Assembly (NCBI GenBank): GCA_902579285.1
Contig: CACHGA010000005.1
Span: 1 to 59,417, forward strand
DNA length: 59,417 nt
DNA from: an uncultured Pelagibacteraceae bacterium
GTDB taxonomy: Bacteria > Pseudomonadota > Alphaproteobacteria > Pelagibacterales > Pelagibacteraceae
Direction: 5' to 3'
Positions 44,327 to 54,401 of this stretch are shown piece by piece. Every line of letters starts with the position of its first letter. The stretch's first letter is position 1. A model generated the notes under the pieces. The model saw nothing but the letters and a program-made list of their open reading frames with translations, searched no databases and was not told the DNA's origin. Position numbers and translations under genes: made by a program.

Positions 44327-45500
44327 TTTATCTTTTTAATAGCTTTTGCTAAATCTTCAATCAAATCTTTCGGATCTTCTAATCCAACATGGAATCTTAC
44401 AATATGATGATTGGGCTTTAAGTATTTTCTGTAAACTCTTTGAATTACATGACTTTGATATAAGGCTAAGCTTTCAAAACCACCCCAACTTTGACCTATT
44501 CCAAATAATTTCAATGAATTGATAAAATTATAAATTGAATTTTTTTTCTTACTTTCAATCATAACAGAAAATAACCCTGTGGAACCAGAATAGTATTTTT
44601 TCCAATTTTCATAATTAGAAGAACCCCTTTTAAAGGGATAAAGAATTTCTTTAATCTTGTTCTGTTTGCTTAAAAAACTTATTACTTTTTTTGTATTTTC
44701 TTGATGTTTTTTAAGTCTTACATCTAAAGTTCTTAACCCTCTTAAAACTAAATAGGCATCATCTGGTGACGCTCTGTAACCTAAAAGTTTATTTGAAAAT
44801 TTAACTTTGTCGTAAACTTTTTTATTTACACATAAACTCCCCAGCATAACATCAGAATGACCTGACAGATATTTTGTTCCAGATGATATTGACATGTCAA
44901 AACCCAATTTTAATGGTTTAAAAAGTAAAGGTGTTCCCCATGTATTATCAATTGCTGTAATAATTTTGCTTTTTTTAGCAAGTTTTATAATTTTATCAAG
45001 GTCTTGAAATTCAAAAGTATTGCTTCCTGGATTTTCAACAAAAATCATTTTTGTTTTTTTATTAATTCTTTTCTCAAGCGTTTTTAAATCTACTGGGTCA
45101 TAAAAATGTGTTTTTACATTAAATTCTTTTAATAATTTTGCGGTTATTATTCTTGTTGGGGCATATACAGCGTCGGTTACAATTATTTCATCTCCAGGTC
45201 TGCAAATACTCATAATAGCTAAAGAGACTGCCCCAAATCCCGTGGATGTTAAAAAGGTTCTATAACCCATTTCTAATTCAGTTATAAAGTTTTGAAGCGC
45301 GATTGTAGTTTGGCTACCGGCCCTTCCGTATTCATAGAAATTGACTTTCGATCCTTTCTTTACCAAATTTTCATGATTTATTAATTCCTGTATACTTTTA
45401 AAAAAAAAACTGTTGAGTTTCTAACTACGGCTGGGTTAGCTGATCTTGAATTTTTATCCTGAGCTAAAAATTTTAGTTTTGTAATGTCAGAGTATTTCAT
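44323..45500 (-). CDS. metC: Cystathionine beta-lyase-type PLP enzyme, frame broken by one base in a T10 run
   Basis: Trans-sulfuration enzyme. From ATG 45500 the frame gives MKYSDITKLKFLAQDKNSRS... and then stops after about 39 residues. Shifting by one base at the T10 run (45400-45409) enters the frame KSIQELINHENLVKKGSKVNFYEYGR and continues to the stop at 44323, about 392 residues, the normal length. PLP motifs are intact: IDNTWGTP, SSGTKYLSGHSDVMLG with the Schiff-base Lys, and RFHVGLEDPKDL. The break may be a homopolymer miscall, transcript slippage or -1 frameshifting. The start follows the DUF2155 stop directly (TAAATG). Confidence 0.86.
45398..45409 (-). other. Homopolymer / slippery heptamer T TTT TTA in metC
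   Basis: Codons GTT TTT TTT TTA end in T TTT TTA, the classical -1 slippery heptamer in the zero frame. A -1 slip enters precisely the frame that encodes the rest of the enzyme. An eleventh T would have the same effect. No clear downstream stem-loop was found by eye. Confidence 0.5.
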
Positions 45501-45998
45501 TTAAATATTCTCACATCCTGTTAACCATAAATCATATACTGGGTGATCAAATGGTCTTAAAGTTGGACTTGAGGAGAAAGTCCATCCATTAAAAACGAAT
45601 ATTTTTTCATCTTTTTTGTCAGATAAATCTTTGACTTGTAAGTATGCGACTACCCCTGAATCACTTGTATCCACAGATCGTTTACAATTTTTTGGTATTA
45701 TTTCTAAATATCCAAACCTTTTTTTTTCACCAAGCACAATGTTGATATCTAATGTTTTTGCTGTAATTTTATCTAACGCTCTTAAATTTACAATTTTTTG
45801 TGTTGTCTGATTTTTTGTTTTCTTTTTTAATTTAATATAATTTGTAACTCCAGTTTCAGAATCACCCAAATTTTCTGGCTCTTCTTCAAATGTAGGTTGA
45901 ATATCTTCTAAATTTACCTGCACTTCTGCAAAAAGTGTTGAAAAATAAAAAAAAGTTAAAGTAAAAAATACTGCTCTACTTAGGTTTCCAGGTTTCAT
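45501..45998 (-). CDS. DUF2155-domain secreted protein
   Basis: 165 residues. The N-terminal signal peptide ends around STLFA (about residue 24), an acidic linker follows, and the C-terminal 95 residues are the DUF2155 domain: VNLRALDKITAKT, GEKKRFGYLEII, KNC, FVFNGWTFSSSPTLRPFDHPVYDLWLTGC. The domain is typical of alphaproteobacteria, periplasmic and of unknown function; two Cys could form a disulfide. It overlaps the NDUFA12-like gene by 23 bases, a gene order common in alphaproteobacteria. Confidence 0.85.
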   Translation of the reverse strand: MKPGNLSRAVFFTLTFFYFSTLFAEVQVNLEDIQPTFEEEPENLGDSETGVTNYIKLKKKTKNQTTQKIVNLRALDKITAKTLDINIVLGEKKRFGYLEIIPKNCKRSVDTSDSGVVAYLQVKDLSDKKDEKIFVFNGWTFSSSPTLRPFDHPVYDLWLTGCENI

Positions 45999-46335
45999 AT
46001 TTTTGAAATTCCTTAGTGTTCTTGATTATTTTGTTCGGTTTGTAAGCTTTTTTACCTCCGGTTTGATTATCTTGGTGTGGTTTTTGCCATGAATATTTTT
46101 TTTTAATTTTGTTAGATGGAATCGTATCTGTTGTGTGATGCATCCAAGAAAACCAATCAGATGTGATTTTTGATGCATTTATTTCATCTTTATAAATAAC
46201 CCATCTATTATTTTTTTTGTTTTGATAATATCTGTTTCCAAATTCATCCTTGCCGACAAATTTTCCAAAAAAAATAGTGTATAGAAAAGTTCCAAAAGTT
46301 TGAGAGTTCCACCAAGTAAAAATTTGCTTAATCAT
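45976..46335 (-). CDS. NDUFA12-family NADH:ubiquinone oxidoreductase accessory protein
   Basis: 119 residues. It has GTFLYTIFFGKFVGKDEFGNRYY followed by RWVIYKD and a conserved SDWFSWMHHTTDTIP segment, diagnostic of the NDUFA12/B17.2 family, which binds complex I at the quinone module in mitochondria and alphaproteobacteria. The C-terminal 40 residues are basic and low in complexity. First gene of a four- or five-gene minus-strand unit; divergent from the TSCPD gene. Confidence 0.92.
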   Translation of the reverse strand: MIKQIFTWWNSQTFGTFLYTIFFGKFVGKDEFGNRYYQNKKNNRWVIYKDEINASKITSDWFSWMHHTTDTIPSNKIKKKYSWQKPHQDNQTGGKKAYKPNKIIKNTKEFQKYETWKPK

Positions 46336-46451
46336 TTTTATAAATTATTAAATCCACACAATTTCAAATTGTATAACAATAACATAGACACAATTTAAAT
46401 ATCGTATATATCTTAAAAACGATTACTTTCAACAAACATTAAGGAAAAATT

Positions 46452-47288
46452 ATGTCAAAATTTTTAGTAGAAACCCACTATACATGCACATTTAAAATCA
46501 TTCATGAATTAGATGAACTTAACGAGAAAGAGCTATCAAATATTGATAATCGTAAGGATGGAAAAGTTGAGGTTATAGATGTTACAGTTAATAATAGAAA
46601 AACAAAAAAAGCAGGAACTGCTAAAAAATTAGAAAAATACGAAATCAAAAATAATTTAAATATTAATCATAAATCTAAAGATAAGAATAATGATGCAGTT
46701 AAGAATGCAGTAATTAATGAGACCTTAAAAGTAAAAACGGGTGTTGGAATAAAAAATTCTGGAAAAAGATTCCAAATGCCCGATAGACGAAAAGGTTATA
46801 TTCAAAAAGCTACTGTCGGTGATCACAAAGTTTATTTACACACTGGAGAATATGACGATGGAAAGATTGGAGAGATTTTTATAGATACAAATAAAGAAGG
46901 AGAATTAGTTAAAGCATTAATGAATAATTTTGCAATTGCTATTTCATTAGGTTTGCAATACGGAGTACCATTAGAAGAATACGTTGACGCATTTTTAGAT
47001 ACAAAATTTGAACCCTCTGGAAATGTTCATGGAAATGATAGGATATTGAGTGCTACTTCAATTCTCGATTATATTTTTAGAGAATTGGCTATTTCTTATT
47101 TGGGAAAAGAGGAACTTGCACACACTCCAAGTATAAGAAACAATGCAACAGAAAAAGAATTTAATGGGAATGATCAGTTTCTTAAAATAGTTAAAAATAT
47201 TACTAGTAAAGGTTTTATAAGAAGTAACTACGAGGATAAATTAGTTGATCTTAGCGACGTAAGAATAAATCTTAAAAGTAAAAGTTAA
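46452..47288 (+). CDS. Stand-alone TSCPD / NrdJ C-terminal-like protein
   Basis: 278 residues. Residues about 108-220 ([76 protein letters not shown]) are strongly like the C-terminal tail domain of adenosylcobalamin-dependent ribonucleotide reductase NrdJ. The catalytic barrel is absent. Residues 1-105 are a small beta-rich part plus a Lys/Asn-rich linker. AAGGA lies eight bases before the ATG. Because this genome encodes class I nrdAB in the same window, the protein is not a broken nrdJ but an independent family, possibly with a regulatory or nucleic-acid role. Confidence 0.82.
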   Translation: MSKFLVETHYTCTFKIIHELDELNEKELSNIDNRKDGKVEVIDVTVNNRKTKKAGTAKKLEKYEIKNNLNINHKSKDKNNDAVKNAVINETLKVKTGVGIKNSGKRFQMPDRRKGYIQKATVGDHKVYLHTGEYDDGKIGEIFIDTNKEGELVKALMNNFAIAISLGLQYGVPLEEYVDAFLDTKFEPSGNVHGNDRILSATSILDYIFRELAISYLGKEELAHTPSIRNNATEKEFNGNDQFLKIVKNITSKGFIRSNYEDKLVDLSDVRINLKSKS

Positions 47289-49076
47289 TTATTTCTTTAT
47301 ATTTTTAATGCTCAATTCTTTTAATTGACTATCAGAAATTTCAGAAGGCGCATCCATTAAGAGATCTTGCGCATTTTGATTTAGAGGAAACAAAGTAACT
47401 TCTCTAATATTTTTTTGGTTTGCTAGTAGCATAACTATTCTATCTATTCCTGGTGCCATACCTCCATGCGGAGGAGCTCCATAGGAAAGAGCTTTTATCA
47501 TACCAGAAAAATTTTTCTCAACCATTTGTTTTGAATATCCGACTTTCCTAAAAACTTTAAATAAATATTCTGTTATATGGTTTCTGATCGCACCTGATGA
47601 CAATTCGTAACCATTACATACTAAATCATACTGGTAGGCCAAAATTTCTAATGGATCTGTTTTGTCAAAATCTGTAATTTCAGTTTGTGGCATTGAGAAA
47701 GGATTGTGGCTAAAATCAATTTTTTTTTCTTTCTCATCATAATGAAACATTGGAAAATCAATTATCCAACAAAAATTAAACGATGAATTATCAATGAGGT
47801 TTAGTTCTTCAGCAATTTTTTGCCTAGCAACACCAGCAAACTTATTTGCTTCAACCTCTTTATTACAAACGAAAAAAACAGAATCTTTTTCAGTAATTTT
47901 ACATATTTTCAAAAGCTCTGAGATACTTTTGTCAGAAAAAAACTTAGCTATAGGTCCTTTCCCTGTTATTTTTTCACTATTTTTTTCAAATGTTATATAA
48001 GCTAAACCGCTTGCTCCCTCGGCAAGAGCCCAATTATTTAAGTTATCGAAGAAACTTCTAGGTTTTGATTGTGTATTTTTAACAGGAATAGCTTTAACAA
48101 TTCCACCTTTTTTGATTATTTGTTTAAAAATTTTTAACTTAACTTCGTCTGATTCAAAAATCTTTGTAACGTTTATAAGCTCAATTGGATTTCTTAAATC
48201 CGGTTTATCAGTTCCGTATTTTTCCATTGATGTTTTGTATGAAATTCTTGGAAATGGAAATTTGTTAATTTTTTTTCCTATTCCAAATTTTGAAAAAAGA
48301 TCATAAAATATAGGTTCAATTATTTTAAAAACATCTTCTTGTTCAACAAAAGACATTTCCATGTCTAATTGATAATGTTCTCCTGGACTTCTATCTGCCC
48401 TTCCATCCTCATCCCTAAAACATGGAGCTATCTGAAAATACCTGTCAAAACCTGCGATCATCACCATTTGTTTAAATTGCTGTGGGGCTTGTGGTAGTGC
48501 ATAGAACTTGCCAGGATGAAGTCTACTTGGAACTAAAAAGTCCCTAGCTCCTTCAGGGCTAGAAGCTGTAAGTATTGGGGTTTGAAATTCTAAAAAATTA
48601 TTTTCAATCATTTTAGATCTTATAAAAGAAATAACTTCAGATCTTAGTTTTATATTGTCATGCATTTCTTTTCGTCTAAGATCGATAAATCTATATTTTA
48701 ATCTTATTTCTTCTGGGTAATCTTGTTCACCAAATACTGGTAGGGGGAGTTCTTTTGCTTCGGATAAGATTTGAAAACTTAAAATTTTTACTTCAATCAA
48801 ACCTGTTTTTAATTCTATATTCTGGGTTTCCTTTGATCTTTTAATAACTAAGCCATTGATTAAAATTACAGACTCAGGTCTGAGTTTTTCCAAAGTTTTG
48901 AAATTTTTGTCTTGATTTTCTATAACACATTGAGTGATTCCAAAATGATCTCTTAAGTCTAAAAATAGTAAATTACCATGGTCCCTTTTTCTATGTATCC
49001 AACCAGATAATTTTACTTTTTGACCTACATTTTTTTCATTTAATTCTGAACAATTATGAGTTCGAAATTTATTCAT
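47289..49076 (-). CDS. aspS: Aspartyl-tRNA synthetase
   Basis: Class IIb synthetase of 595 residues. An N-terminal OB fold ([25 protein letters not shown]), motif 2 in [25 protein letters not shown], the bacterial GAD insertion in the middle, and motif 3 [13 protein letters not shown] near the end are all visible. Many alphaproteobacteria use a non-discriminating AspRS with GatCAB for Asn-tRNA; I cannot decide that here. It is followed upstream on the same strand by hda after seven bases. Confidence 0.96.
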   Translation of the reverse strand: MNKFRTHNCSELNEKNVGQKVKLSGWIHRKRDHGNLLFLDLRDHFGITQCVIENQDKNFKTLEKLRPESVILINGLVIKRSKETQNIELKTGLIEVKILSFQILSEAKELPLPVFGEQDYPEEIRLKYRFIDLRRKEMHDNIKLRSEVISFIRSKMIENNFLEFQTPILTASSPEGARDFLVPSRLHPGKFYALPQAPQQFKQMVMIAGFDRYFQIAPCFRDEDGRADRSPGEHYQLDMEMSFVEQEDVFKIIEPIFYDLFSKFGIGKKINKFPFPRISYKTSMEKYGTDKPDLRNPIELINVTKIFESDEVKLKIFKQIIKKGGIVKAIPVKNTQSKPRSFFDNLNNWALAEGASGLAYITFEKNSEKITGKGPIAKFFSDKSISELLKICKITEKDSVFFVCNKEVEANKFAGVARQKIAEELNLIDNSSFNFCWIIDFPMFHYDEKEKKIDFSHNPFSMPQTEITDFDKTDPLEILAYQYDLVCNGYELSSGAIRNHITEYLFKVFRKVGYSKQMVEKNFSGMIKALSYGAPPHGGMAPGIDRIVMLLANQKNIREVTLFPLNQNAQDLLMDAPSEISDSQLKELSIKNIKK

Positions 49077-49083
49077 AAAAATA

Positions 49084-49746
49084 TTATTTTATTTTTTTTA
49101 AAACATCTTTAATAAATCGTAAATTTATCGGTTTAGCTTTTTCTAGTGATAAATTATCAATTAAATTTGAAAATAAATTTATTTTTTCAAAAGATCGATC
49201 GATATTATTTACTATGTAGTCAATATTCTTCTTGTTTATTGAAATTTGTTTATCTGAAAAATTTTTTGTCAATATTACCTTTATTAAATCGTCAGTTGGT
49301 AAATCAATACCAACTTCGATAAAGCTTGTAAATCTTGAATTTAAATCTTTTAATTTTATTTTAAACTTTTTAAGTGAAATAGGCGAACTTATAATTAAAT
49401 ATTTATTATCCTGCAAAGCTAAGTTTATTATTGAGTAAAGTAAATTTTCTTCAATATTATTATTAAATTCATCAATTATTAAACATTCTTTAGTTTTATA
49501 TTCTCCAATAACACCATTATCAATTATATTTCCAGAAATTATCAAACTTCCAATCTTGCTTGACAAAATATTAGCTAAATGTGTTTTTCCGCATCCTTTC
49601 GGGCCAAAAATATTTATAAATCTGCTTGGCCACTGAGGCCAACTTTCAATAAGTTTGAATGCATTAAAATTATTTTTTGATACATAGAAATCCTGGCTTA
49701 AATAAGTTTTTTTAAAAGGAAAATTAAATATTAATTGTTGTGACAT
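49084..49746 (-). CDS. hda: Hda-like DnaA regulatory ATPase
   Basis: A 220-residue DnaA-paralogous AAA+ protein without a DNA-binding domain. The N-terminal QQLIFNFP is the beta-clamp-binding motif of Hda, followed by the P-loop [12 protein letters not shown] (about 48-59) and a Walker B-like LIIDEF. Hda with the sliding clamp stimulates DnaA-ATP hydrolysis after replication initiation. It directly abuts the DUF2066 gene upstream (gap 0). Confidence 0.88.
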   Translation of the reverse strand: MSQQLIFNFPFKKTYLSQDFYVSKNNFNAFKLIESWPQWPSRFINIFGPKGCGKTHLANILSSKIGSLIISGNIIDNGVIGEYKTKECLIIDEFNNNIEENLLYSIINLALQDNKYLIISSPISLKKFKIKLKDLNSRFTSFIEVGIDLPTDDLIKVILTKNFSDKQISINKKNIDYIVNNIDRSFEKINLFSNLIDNLSLEKAKPINLRFIKDVLKKIK

Positions 49747-50823
49747 TTAACTAATTATTTTTAAATTCCATTGATCATCTACAAATTGTACTTCAAAACC
49801 ATTTTCTATTAAATTGTTTTGCAAATTTTTTATTTTTCCGAAAAACTTAATCTTTATTTTAACAAGATTATTATCAAAATTTTCAATTGAGAAAGAGTCA
49901 ATGGAACTAATTTTTTTTATTTTATCAATTATTTCCTTTAAAGATTTGGAATTTTTAGCGTTGATATTTAAAGTAATGAAAGACGGTGTTGAAATATCAA
50001 TTAAGTTTTCCTCTTTCCATAACTCAACTATGTAAGATTTTAAACTTGATATAATATCATTTCTTATATCTTCATTATCAAGATTTTCAATTTTGAAATC
50101 AATTTTTTTTAACTTTTCAATACCTGATAGATTTGATTTTAAGAAAACATCTAACTTTTTTTGGTTATATCTTAAAATTATAATTGTACTATTTGTAATT
50201 TCATAATTTTTAACAAGTCTAGATAAATCAGTTTCCTCAAGTTTTGATAAATTTTCTTTAATAAAATTAATATCATCAAGATTTTGAAGAGGAAGAATAA
50301 AATTCGCATTATCATATATGCTTGTTTTATTCCAATCGACATAAAATTTATTTTTTGATATTATTTGCAACTCTGATCCTGTAATATAAATCGGATAAAT
50401 TAACATATCAAATTTTTTCATTTCAGAATATGAAATATTTTTACTAATCAAAAACCGCTCAATTTGTACTCTATTAAAAAACAGATTTATTTTTAAGTTG
50501 TAATTATTAATATAATTTTTTTCTTCCAAGATTTTATAACTTGAAATAAAATTTTTGATATTATTAAGCTCCATACTCAAAAGTTCTTTTTGATCTTCTT
50601 TTTTAATTATTGCGGTAATTAGTTTGCTGAAACCCTTTTTAAAAGCTAAATTTAAATATTTTTCTCTGTTATTTGTTGTTTTGATTGGTCCACCAACCTC
50701 AATATTATCAACAGTAAATACACTGTTTGATGCAAAAACGTTTTGAGTTTTGTTAAAAAATAATATTATTAAAAATAAAATAATAAATTTTTTCATTAAG
50801 TATTTAATTAACATTTTATTCAT
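49747..50823 (-). CDS. DUF2066-domain secreted protein
   Basis: About 358 residues from ATG 50823, or 349 from ATG 50796, which begins the signal peptide more neatly (MKKFIILFLIILFFNKTQNVFA). The mature part starts VFTVDNIEVGG, typical of DUF2066, a periplasmic family of unknown function often found next to hda and purMN in proteobacteria. The first ATG overlaps the divergent purM ATG in the palindrome CATG. Confidence 0.78.
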   Translation of the reverse strand: MNKMLIKYLMKKFIILFLIILFFNKTQNVFASNSVFTVDNIEVGGPIKTTNNREKYLNLAFKKGFSKLITAIIKKEDQKELLSMELNNIKNFISSYKILEEKNYINNYNLKINLFFNRVQIERFLISKNISYSEMKKFDMLIYPIYITGSELQIISKNKFYVDWNKTSIYDNANFILPLQNLDDINFIKENLSKLEETDLSRLVKNYEITNSTIIILRYNQKKLDVFLKSNLSGIEKLKKIDFKIENLDNEDIRNDIISSLKSYIVELWKEENLIDISTPSFITLNINAKNSKSLKEIIDKIKKISSIDSFSIENFDNNLVKIKIKFFGKIKNLQNNLIENGFEVQFVDDQWNLKIIS

Positions 50824-51841
50824 GAAAAAAACAAAAAATAGTTATAAAAAAAGTGGCGTAAATATTGAAACTGCCTATAAATTGACAAGATATATTAAAA
50901 ATATATCTCAAAGAGCCTTCAAAAAAAATTCAAATAAAAATAATATTGGAAGTTTTGCATCCACTTTTGATTTAAGTTCACAAAAAATAAAGGATCCATT
51001 AATAGTTAGTAGTACTGATGGTGTGGGTACAAAAATTGAAGTTGCAAATCAATTGAAAAAATTTGATACAATTGGAATTGATCTTGTAGCAATGTGTGTA
51101 AATGATTTAATTGTTCAAGGTGCGAAACCATTATTTTTTCTAGATTATATTGCGACAGGAAAACTAAAACTTAATCAGATGAAAACAATTATAAAAGGTA
51201 TAGTTAAGGGCTGTAAAATATCTGGTTGTGCTCTTGTTGGTGGGGAAACAGCTGAGATGCCAGGCACTTATGGAAATAATAAATTTGATTTGGCAGGATT
51301 TTCTGTCGGCATAGTTTCAAAAAAAAAGTTATTAACTAAAAATAAAGTTAAAAATAATGATGTGATTTTAGCTATTCCTTCTAGTGGTTTGCATTCAAAC
51401 GGTTTTTCACTAGTAAGAAGAGTTTTAAAAAACAGTATTATATATAATTTTCTAAGAAAAGAATTGCTTTTACCTACAAAGATTTATGTTAAAGAAATTA
51501 TTAAGCTTAATAAAAATAATTTGATACATTCCTCTGCAAATATCACTGGTGGTGGCCTTACAGAAAATATACCAAGATCAATACCAGATGGTTTTACAGC
51601 AAATATAGATTTATCTAAGATTAAAGTTTTAAAAATATTTAAATGGCTTAAAAGTAAAAACATAAGTGACACTGAAATGCTTAGAACTTTTAATTGTGGA
51701 GTAGGTTTTTGTTTAATAACTGACAAAAAAAAGGCAAAAAAAATAAAGAGATTTTTTACAAAAAAATTTATGCCATACCCAATTGGTTTTATAAACAAGT
51801 CTTCAAAAAAAATAAATTTTATAAATAAAATAAAATGGTAA
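50822..51841 (+). CDS. purM: Phosphoribosylformylglycinamidine cyclo-ligase
   Basis: Closes the imidazole ring to form AIR in purine synthesis. 339 residues with YKKSGVNIETAYKL at the start, the ATP/Mg loop STDGVGTKIEVA, DLVAMCVNDLIVQGAKPLFFLDY, and GGETAEMPG. I chose ATG 50822 because the family N-terminus begins there, although the frame is open upstream. It overlaps purN by seven bases. Confidence 0.95.
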   Translation: MKKTKNSYKKSGVNIETAYKLTRYIKNISQRAFKKNSNKNNIGSFASTFDLSSQKIKDPLIVSSTDGVGTKIEVANQLKKFDTIGIDLVAMCVNDLIVQGAKPLFFLDYIATGKLKLNQMKTIIKGIVKGCKISGCALVGGETAEMPGTYGNNKFDLAGFSVGIVSKKKLLTKNKVKNNDVILAIPSSGLHSNGFSLVRRVLKNSIIYNFLRKELLLPTKIYVKEIIKLNKNNLIHSSANITGGGLTENIPRSIPDGFTANIDLSKIKVLKIFKWLKSKNISDTEMLRTFNCGVGFCLITDKKKAKKIKRFFTKKFMPYPIGFINKSSKKINFINKIKW

Positions 51842-52392
51842 AAAAAAAGGCTTGTATCTTTATATCCGGTTCGGGTACGAATTTGAAATCGATTATTAAA
51901 AGTGCAAGAGATTATAATTTTCCAATAAATATTGAACTTGTTATATCAAATAAAAAAACTGCTAAAGGCATAAACTATGCAAAAAAATATTCTATTCCTT
52001 ATCAAACAATAACAAATAAAAAAAAATTTGAACACTTCGCTTACAGAATTATTCATTTCAAAAAAATTGAAATTATTTGTTTGGCAGGTTTTATGAAAGT
52101 ATTATCTAAAGATTTTATAAGAAAATTTAAGGGAAAAATTATTAATATTCACCCCTCCCTTTTACCTAAATTTAAAGGTTTAGATACTTTCAACAGAGTT
52201 TTGAGAGCAAAAGAAAAATTTACAGGTTGTACAGTTCATTTTGTAGATGAAAAGTTAGATAACGGTAAAATTATTATAAAAAAAAGAATTGCTGTTAAAA
52301 AAGACTTTGATGAAAAAGAACTCAAAAATAGTGTTCAAGTTTTAGAATACAAAGCATATTCAGAAGCTATAAGAAAAAATATATATCTTTAG
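51835..52392 (+). CDS. purN: Phosphoribosylglycinamide formyltransferase
   Basis: Transfers formyl from 10-formyl-THF to GAR. 185 residues with ISGSGTNLKSII at the start, LAGFMKVLS, and NIHPSLLPKFKGLDT with the catalytic Asn-His region. The usual D-G-x-P-I block appears as DNGKIIIKK. Coupled to purM by overlap; stop overlaps the convergent ndk stop in TTAG. It depends on folate, which ties it to the CADD-like gene. Confidence 0.95.
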   Translation: MVKKKACIFISGSGTNLKSIIKSARDYNFPINIELVISNKKTAKGINYAKKYSIPYQTITNKKKFEHFAYRIIHFKKIEIICLAGFMKVLSKDFIRKFKGKIINIHPSLLPKFKGLDTFNRVLRAKEKFTGCTVHFVDEKLDNGKIIIKKRIAVKKDFDEKELKNSVQVLEYKAYSEAIRKNIYL

Positions 52393-52796
52393 TTGAAAAA
52401 GAAATCAATTTCCTTTTTGGCGTTATCTTGAGAGTCTGATCCGTGTACAGAATTTTTATCTATTGAGATACCAAACTCTTTTCTAATTGTACCTTTATCT
52501 GCTTTTTGTGGATCGGTTGCCCCCATGATTTTTCTATTGATTGAAATGGCGTTTTCACCTTCTAAAATCATCACAACAATGGGTCCCGAAGATAAATAAT
52601 TGCACAATCTATCGTAAAAAGGCTTTGTTTGATGAACCTTATAAAATTCAGCCGCTTCCTCTTTTGAGATTTGAATTTTTTTTTGATTTTTAATAGTTAA
52701 TTTTCTTTCTAAAAATTTTTCTTTTATTTTTTCTGCTAGATTTCTTTCTACGGCATCAGGTTTTATAATTGAAAGAGTTTGTTCTTTGCTATTCAT
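52389..52796 (-). CDS. ndk: Nucleoside-diphosphate kinase
   Basis: Balances NTP pools through a phosphohistidine. About 135 residues with LSIIKPDAVERN at the start and the active-site His in NSVHGSDS near the end. I chose ATG 52796; the TTG at 52811 only adds five residues inside the pepA end. It overlaps pepA by eight bases and is translationally coupled to it. Confidence 0.96.
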   Translation of the reverse strand: MNSKEQTLSIIKPDAVERNLAEKIKEKFLERKLTIKNQKKIQISKEEAAEFYKVHQTKPFYDRLCNYLSSGPIVVMILEGENAISINRKIMGATDPQKADKGTIRKEFGISIDKNSVHGSDSQDNAKKEIDFFFN

Positions 52797-54246
52797 AGTT
52801 TTCTTCGACAAGTTGATTGAGCAGCCTCACTCCAAATCCTGTTGCACCTCCTGAATTTAGAGCACCACCATATTTCGAAAACGCCATACCGGCGATATCT
52901 AAATGAGCCCAAGGTGTTTGATTTAAAATAAATCTCTGCAAAAATTGCGCTGCTGTTGTTGATCCTGCTCCACCAACATAATTTATATTTTGTACATCTG
53001 CATTTTTAGAATTCATAAGTTTATCATAGTTTTTATGCAGTGGCATTCTCCAAACTTTTTCTTCAACTTTTTCCCCTGCCCTAAAGATTTGATTAGACAA
53101 CTTATCATTATTTGAAAATAATCCTGCATACTCTGAACCTAAGGAAACAATTATTGCGCCTGTAAGAGTAGCTAAATCAACAATAAATTTTGGCTTATAT
53201 TTTCTTTCAGTAAATGTTAATGCATCAGCTAAAACTAACCTTCCTTCTGCATCTGTATTTAAAACTTCTATAGTTTTGCCACTATAAGATTTTACAATAT
53301 CTCCAGGTCTTTGAGCGTTACCACTAACCATATTTTCTACTAGTCCTACAACGCCAACAACATTAATTTTAGCTTTTCGTAATGCGAAATTTTTCATTAA
53401 ACCAACCACCGTGGCTGATCCTGCCATATCATACGTCATGTCTTCCATAAATTTTGCTGGTTTTAAAGAATAACCTCCAGTATCAAAGCAGACCCCTTTC
53501 CCAACAAATGCTAATGGCTTACTATTATTTTTTGCGCCATTCCATTCCATTGTTACAAGATATGATCCTCTAATACTTCCTTGTCCAACACCAAGCAACG
53601 CATGCATACCAAGTTTCTTTAATTTTTTTTCATCATATATGTTTATCTTTAATCCATCTTTTTTAAGAAGACTTATTCTTTTTGCATATTCATCGGGATG
53701 CAAAATATTTCCAGGCTCCGAAACCAAATCTCTTGCAAAAAAAGTCCCCTCTTCGAGAGCTTTGAACTTTAATTGATTTTGAGCTGAAGGTTTATTTTTA
53801 TTACCTGCTACATTTATTGAAATTATTCTTGTTTCTTTTTTTGTTTTATATTTTTTAAATTCATAAGATTTTAATTTTAAACCATGCAAAAAATAACCTA
53901 AAAAATTATCATTTTTTTCTGTTATACTGTCAGAAAGTATGAGGTATTCATTATTCTTTCCATGATTAACTTTTTTACAAAATTCTGCTCCTAAGCTTTC
54001 TATTTCAGCAGATTTTAAATTTTTTTTTATTGATATTAGTATTATTTTTTTTTTAGAACTAACATCATAAATAAATAAATTCTTTTTAAGGTCAGTTATT
54101 TTCAACAAATCACTTATGTAAGAAAACTCATTATTAGACAAATATTTTTTTAGTCCATTAATGTTATATTTTTCGTCACAAAATAGTACTAAGTTCGATG
54201 ATATTTTGCTGCTTGATTTGTTTAAATAATTTAATTTTATGGACAT
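52789..54246 (-). CDS. pepA: Leucyl aminopeptidase (M17 family)
   Basis: 485 residues. The N-terminal macro-like domain is divergent. The C-terminal catalytic domain has GKGVCFDTGGYSLKPAKFMEDMTYDM with metal ligands, and NTDAEGRL, the family signature. It is a cytosolic hexameric aminopeptidase; E. coli PepA also binds DNA. The gene is divergent from lptF across 155 bases. Confidence 0.95.
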   Translation of the reverse strand: MSIKLNYLNKSSSKISSNLVLFCDEKYNINGLKKYLSNNEFSYISDLLKITDLKKNLFIYDVSSKKKIILISIKKNLKSAEIESLGAEFCKKVNHGKNNEYLILSDSITEKNDNFLGYFLHGLKLKSYEFKKYKTKKETRIISINVAGNKNKPSAQNQLKFKALEEGTFFARDLVSEPGNILHPDEYAKRISLLKKDGLKINIYDEKKLKKLGMHALLGVGQGSIRGSYLVTMEWNGAKNNSKPLAFVGKGVCFDTGGYSLKPAKFMEDMTYDMAGSATVVGLMKNFALRKAKINVVGVVGLVENMVSGNAQRPGDIVKSYSGKTIEVLNTDAEGRLVLADALTFTERKYKPKFIVDLATLTGAIIVSLGSEYAGLFSNNDKLSNQIFRAGEKVEEKVWRMPLHKNYDKLMNSKNADVQNINYVGGAGSTTAAQFLQRFILNQTPWAHLDIAGMAFSKYGGALNSGGATGFGVRLLNQLVEENYE

Positions 54247-54401
54247 AGTTTTTTAAAGGGATTTAATAAAGGCACCATTAGTTAAAAAAAAACGTAAATT
54301 TTCCCCTTTATAGTTAAATTTTTTTGTTAAATTTATCATTTGGTCAACTCAAGATTGAAATTTATCAAAACTTGCTTTAATTATATACAAAAACATTAAT
54401 A

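Noticed and set aside
45980..46451. SAM-type riboswitch controlling metC
   Set aside because: metC starts directly behind DUF2155 coding sequence and the only upstream gap (46336-46451) shows no recognisable SAM-II or SAM-V pattern; I could not fold it reliably.
54247..54401. Sigma-70 promoter for lptF
   Set aside because: TTGAAA at 54355 and TATAT-like bases near 54381 are 20 bases apart, too far, and such matches are common by chance in this A+T-rich DNA.
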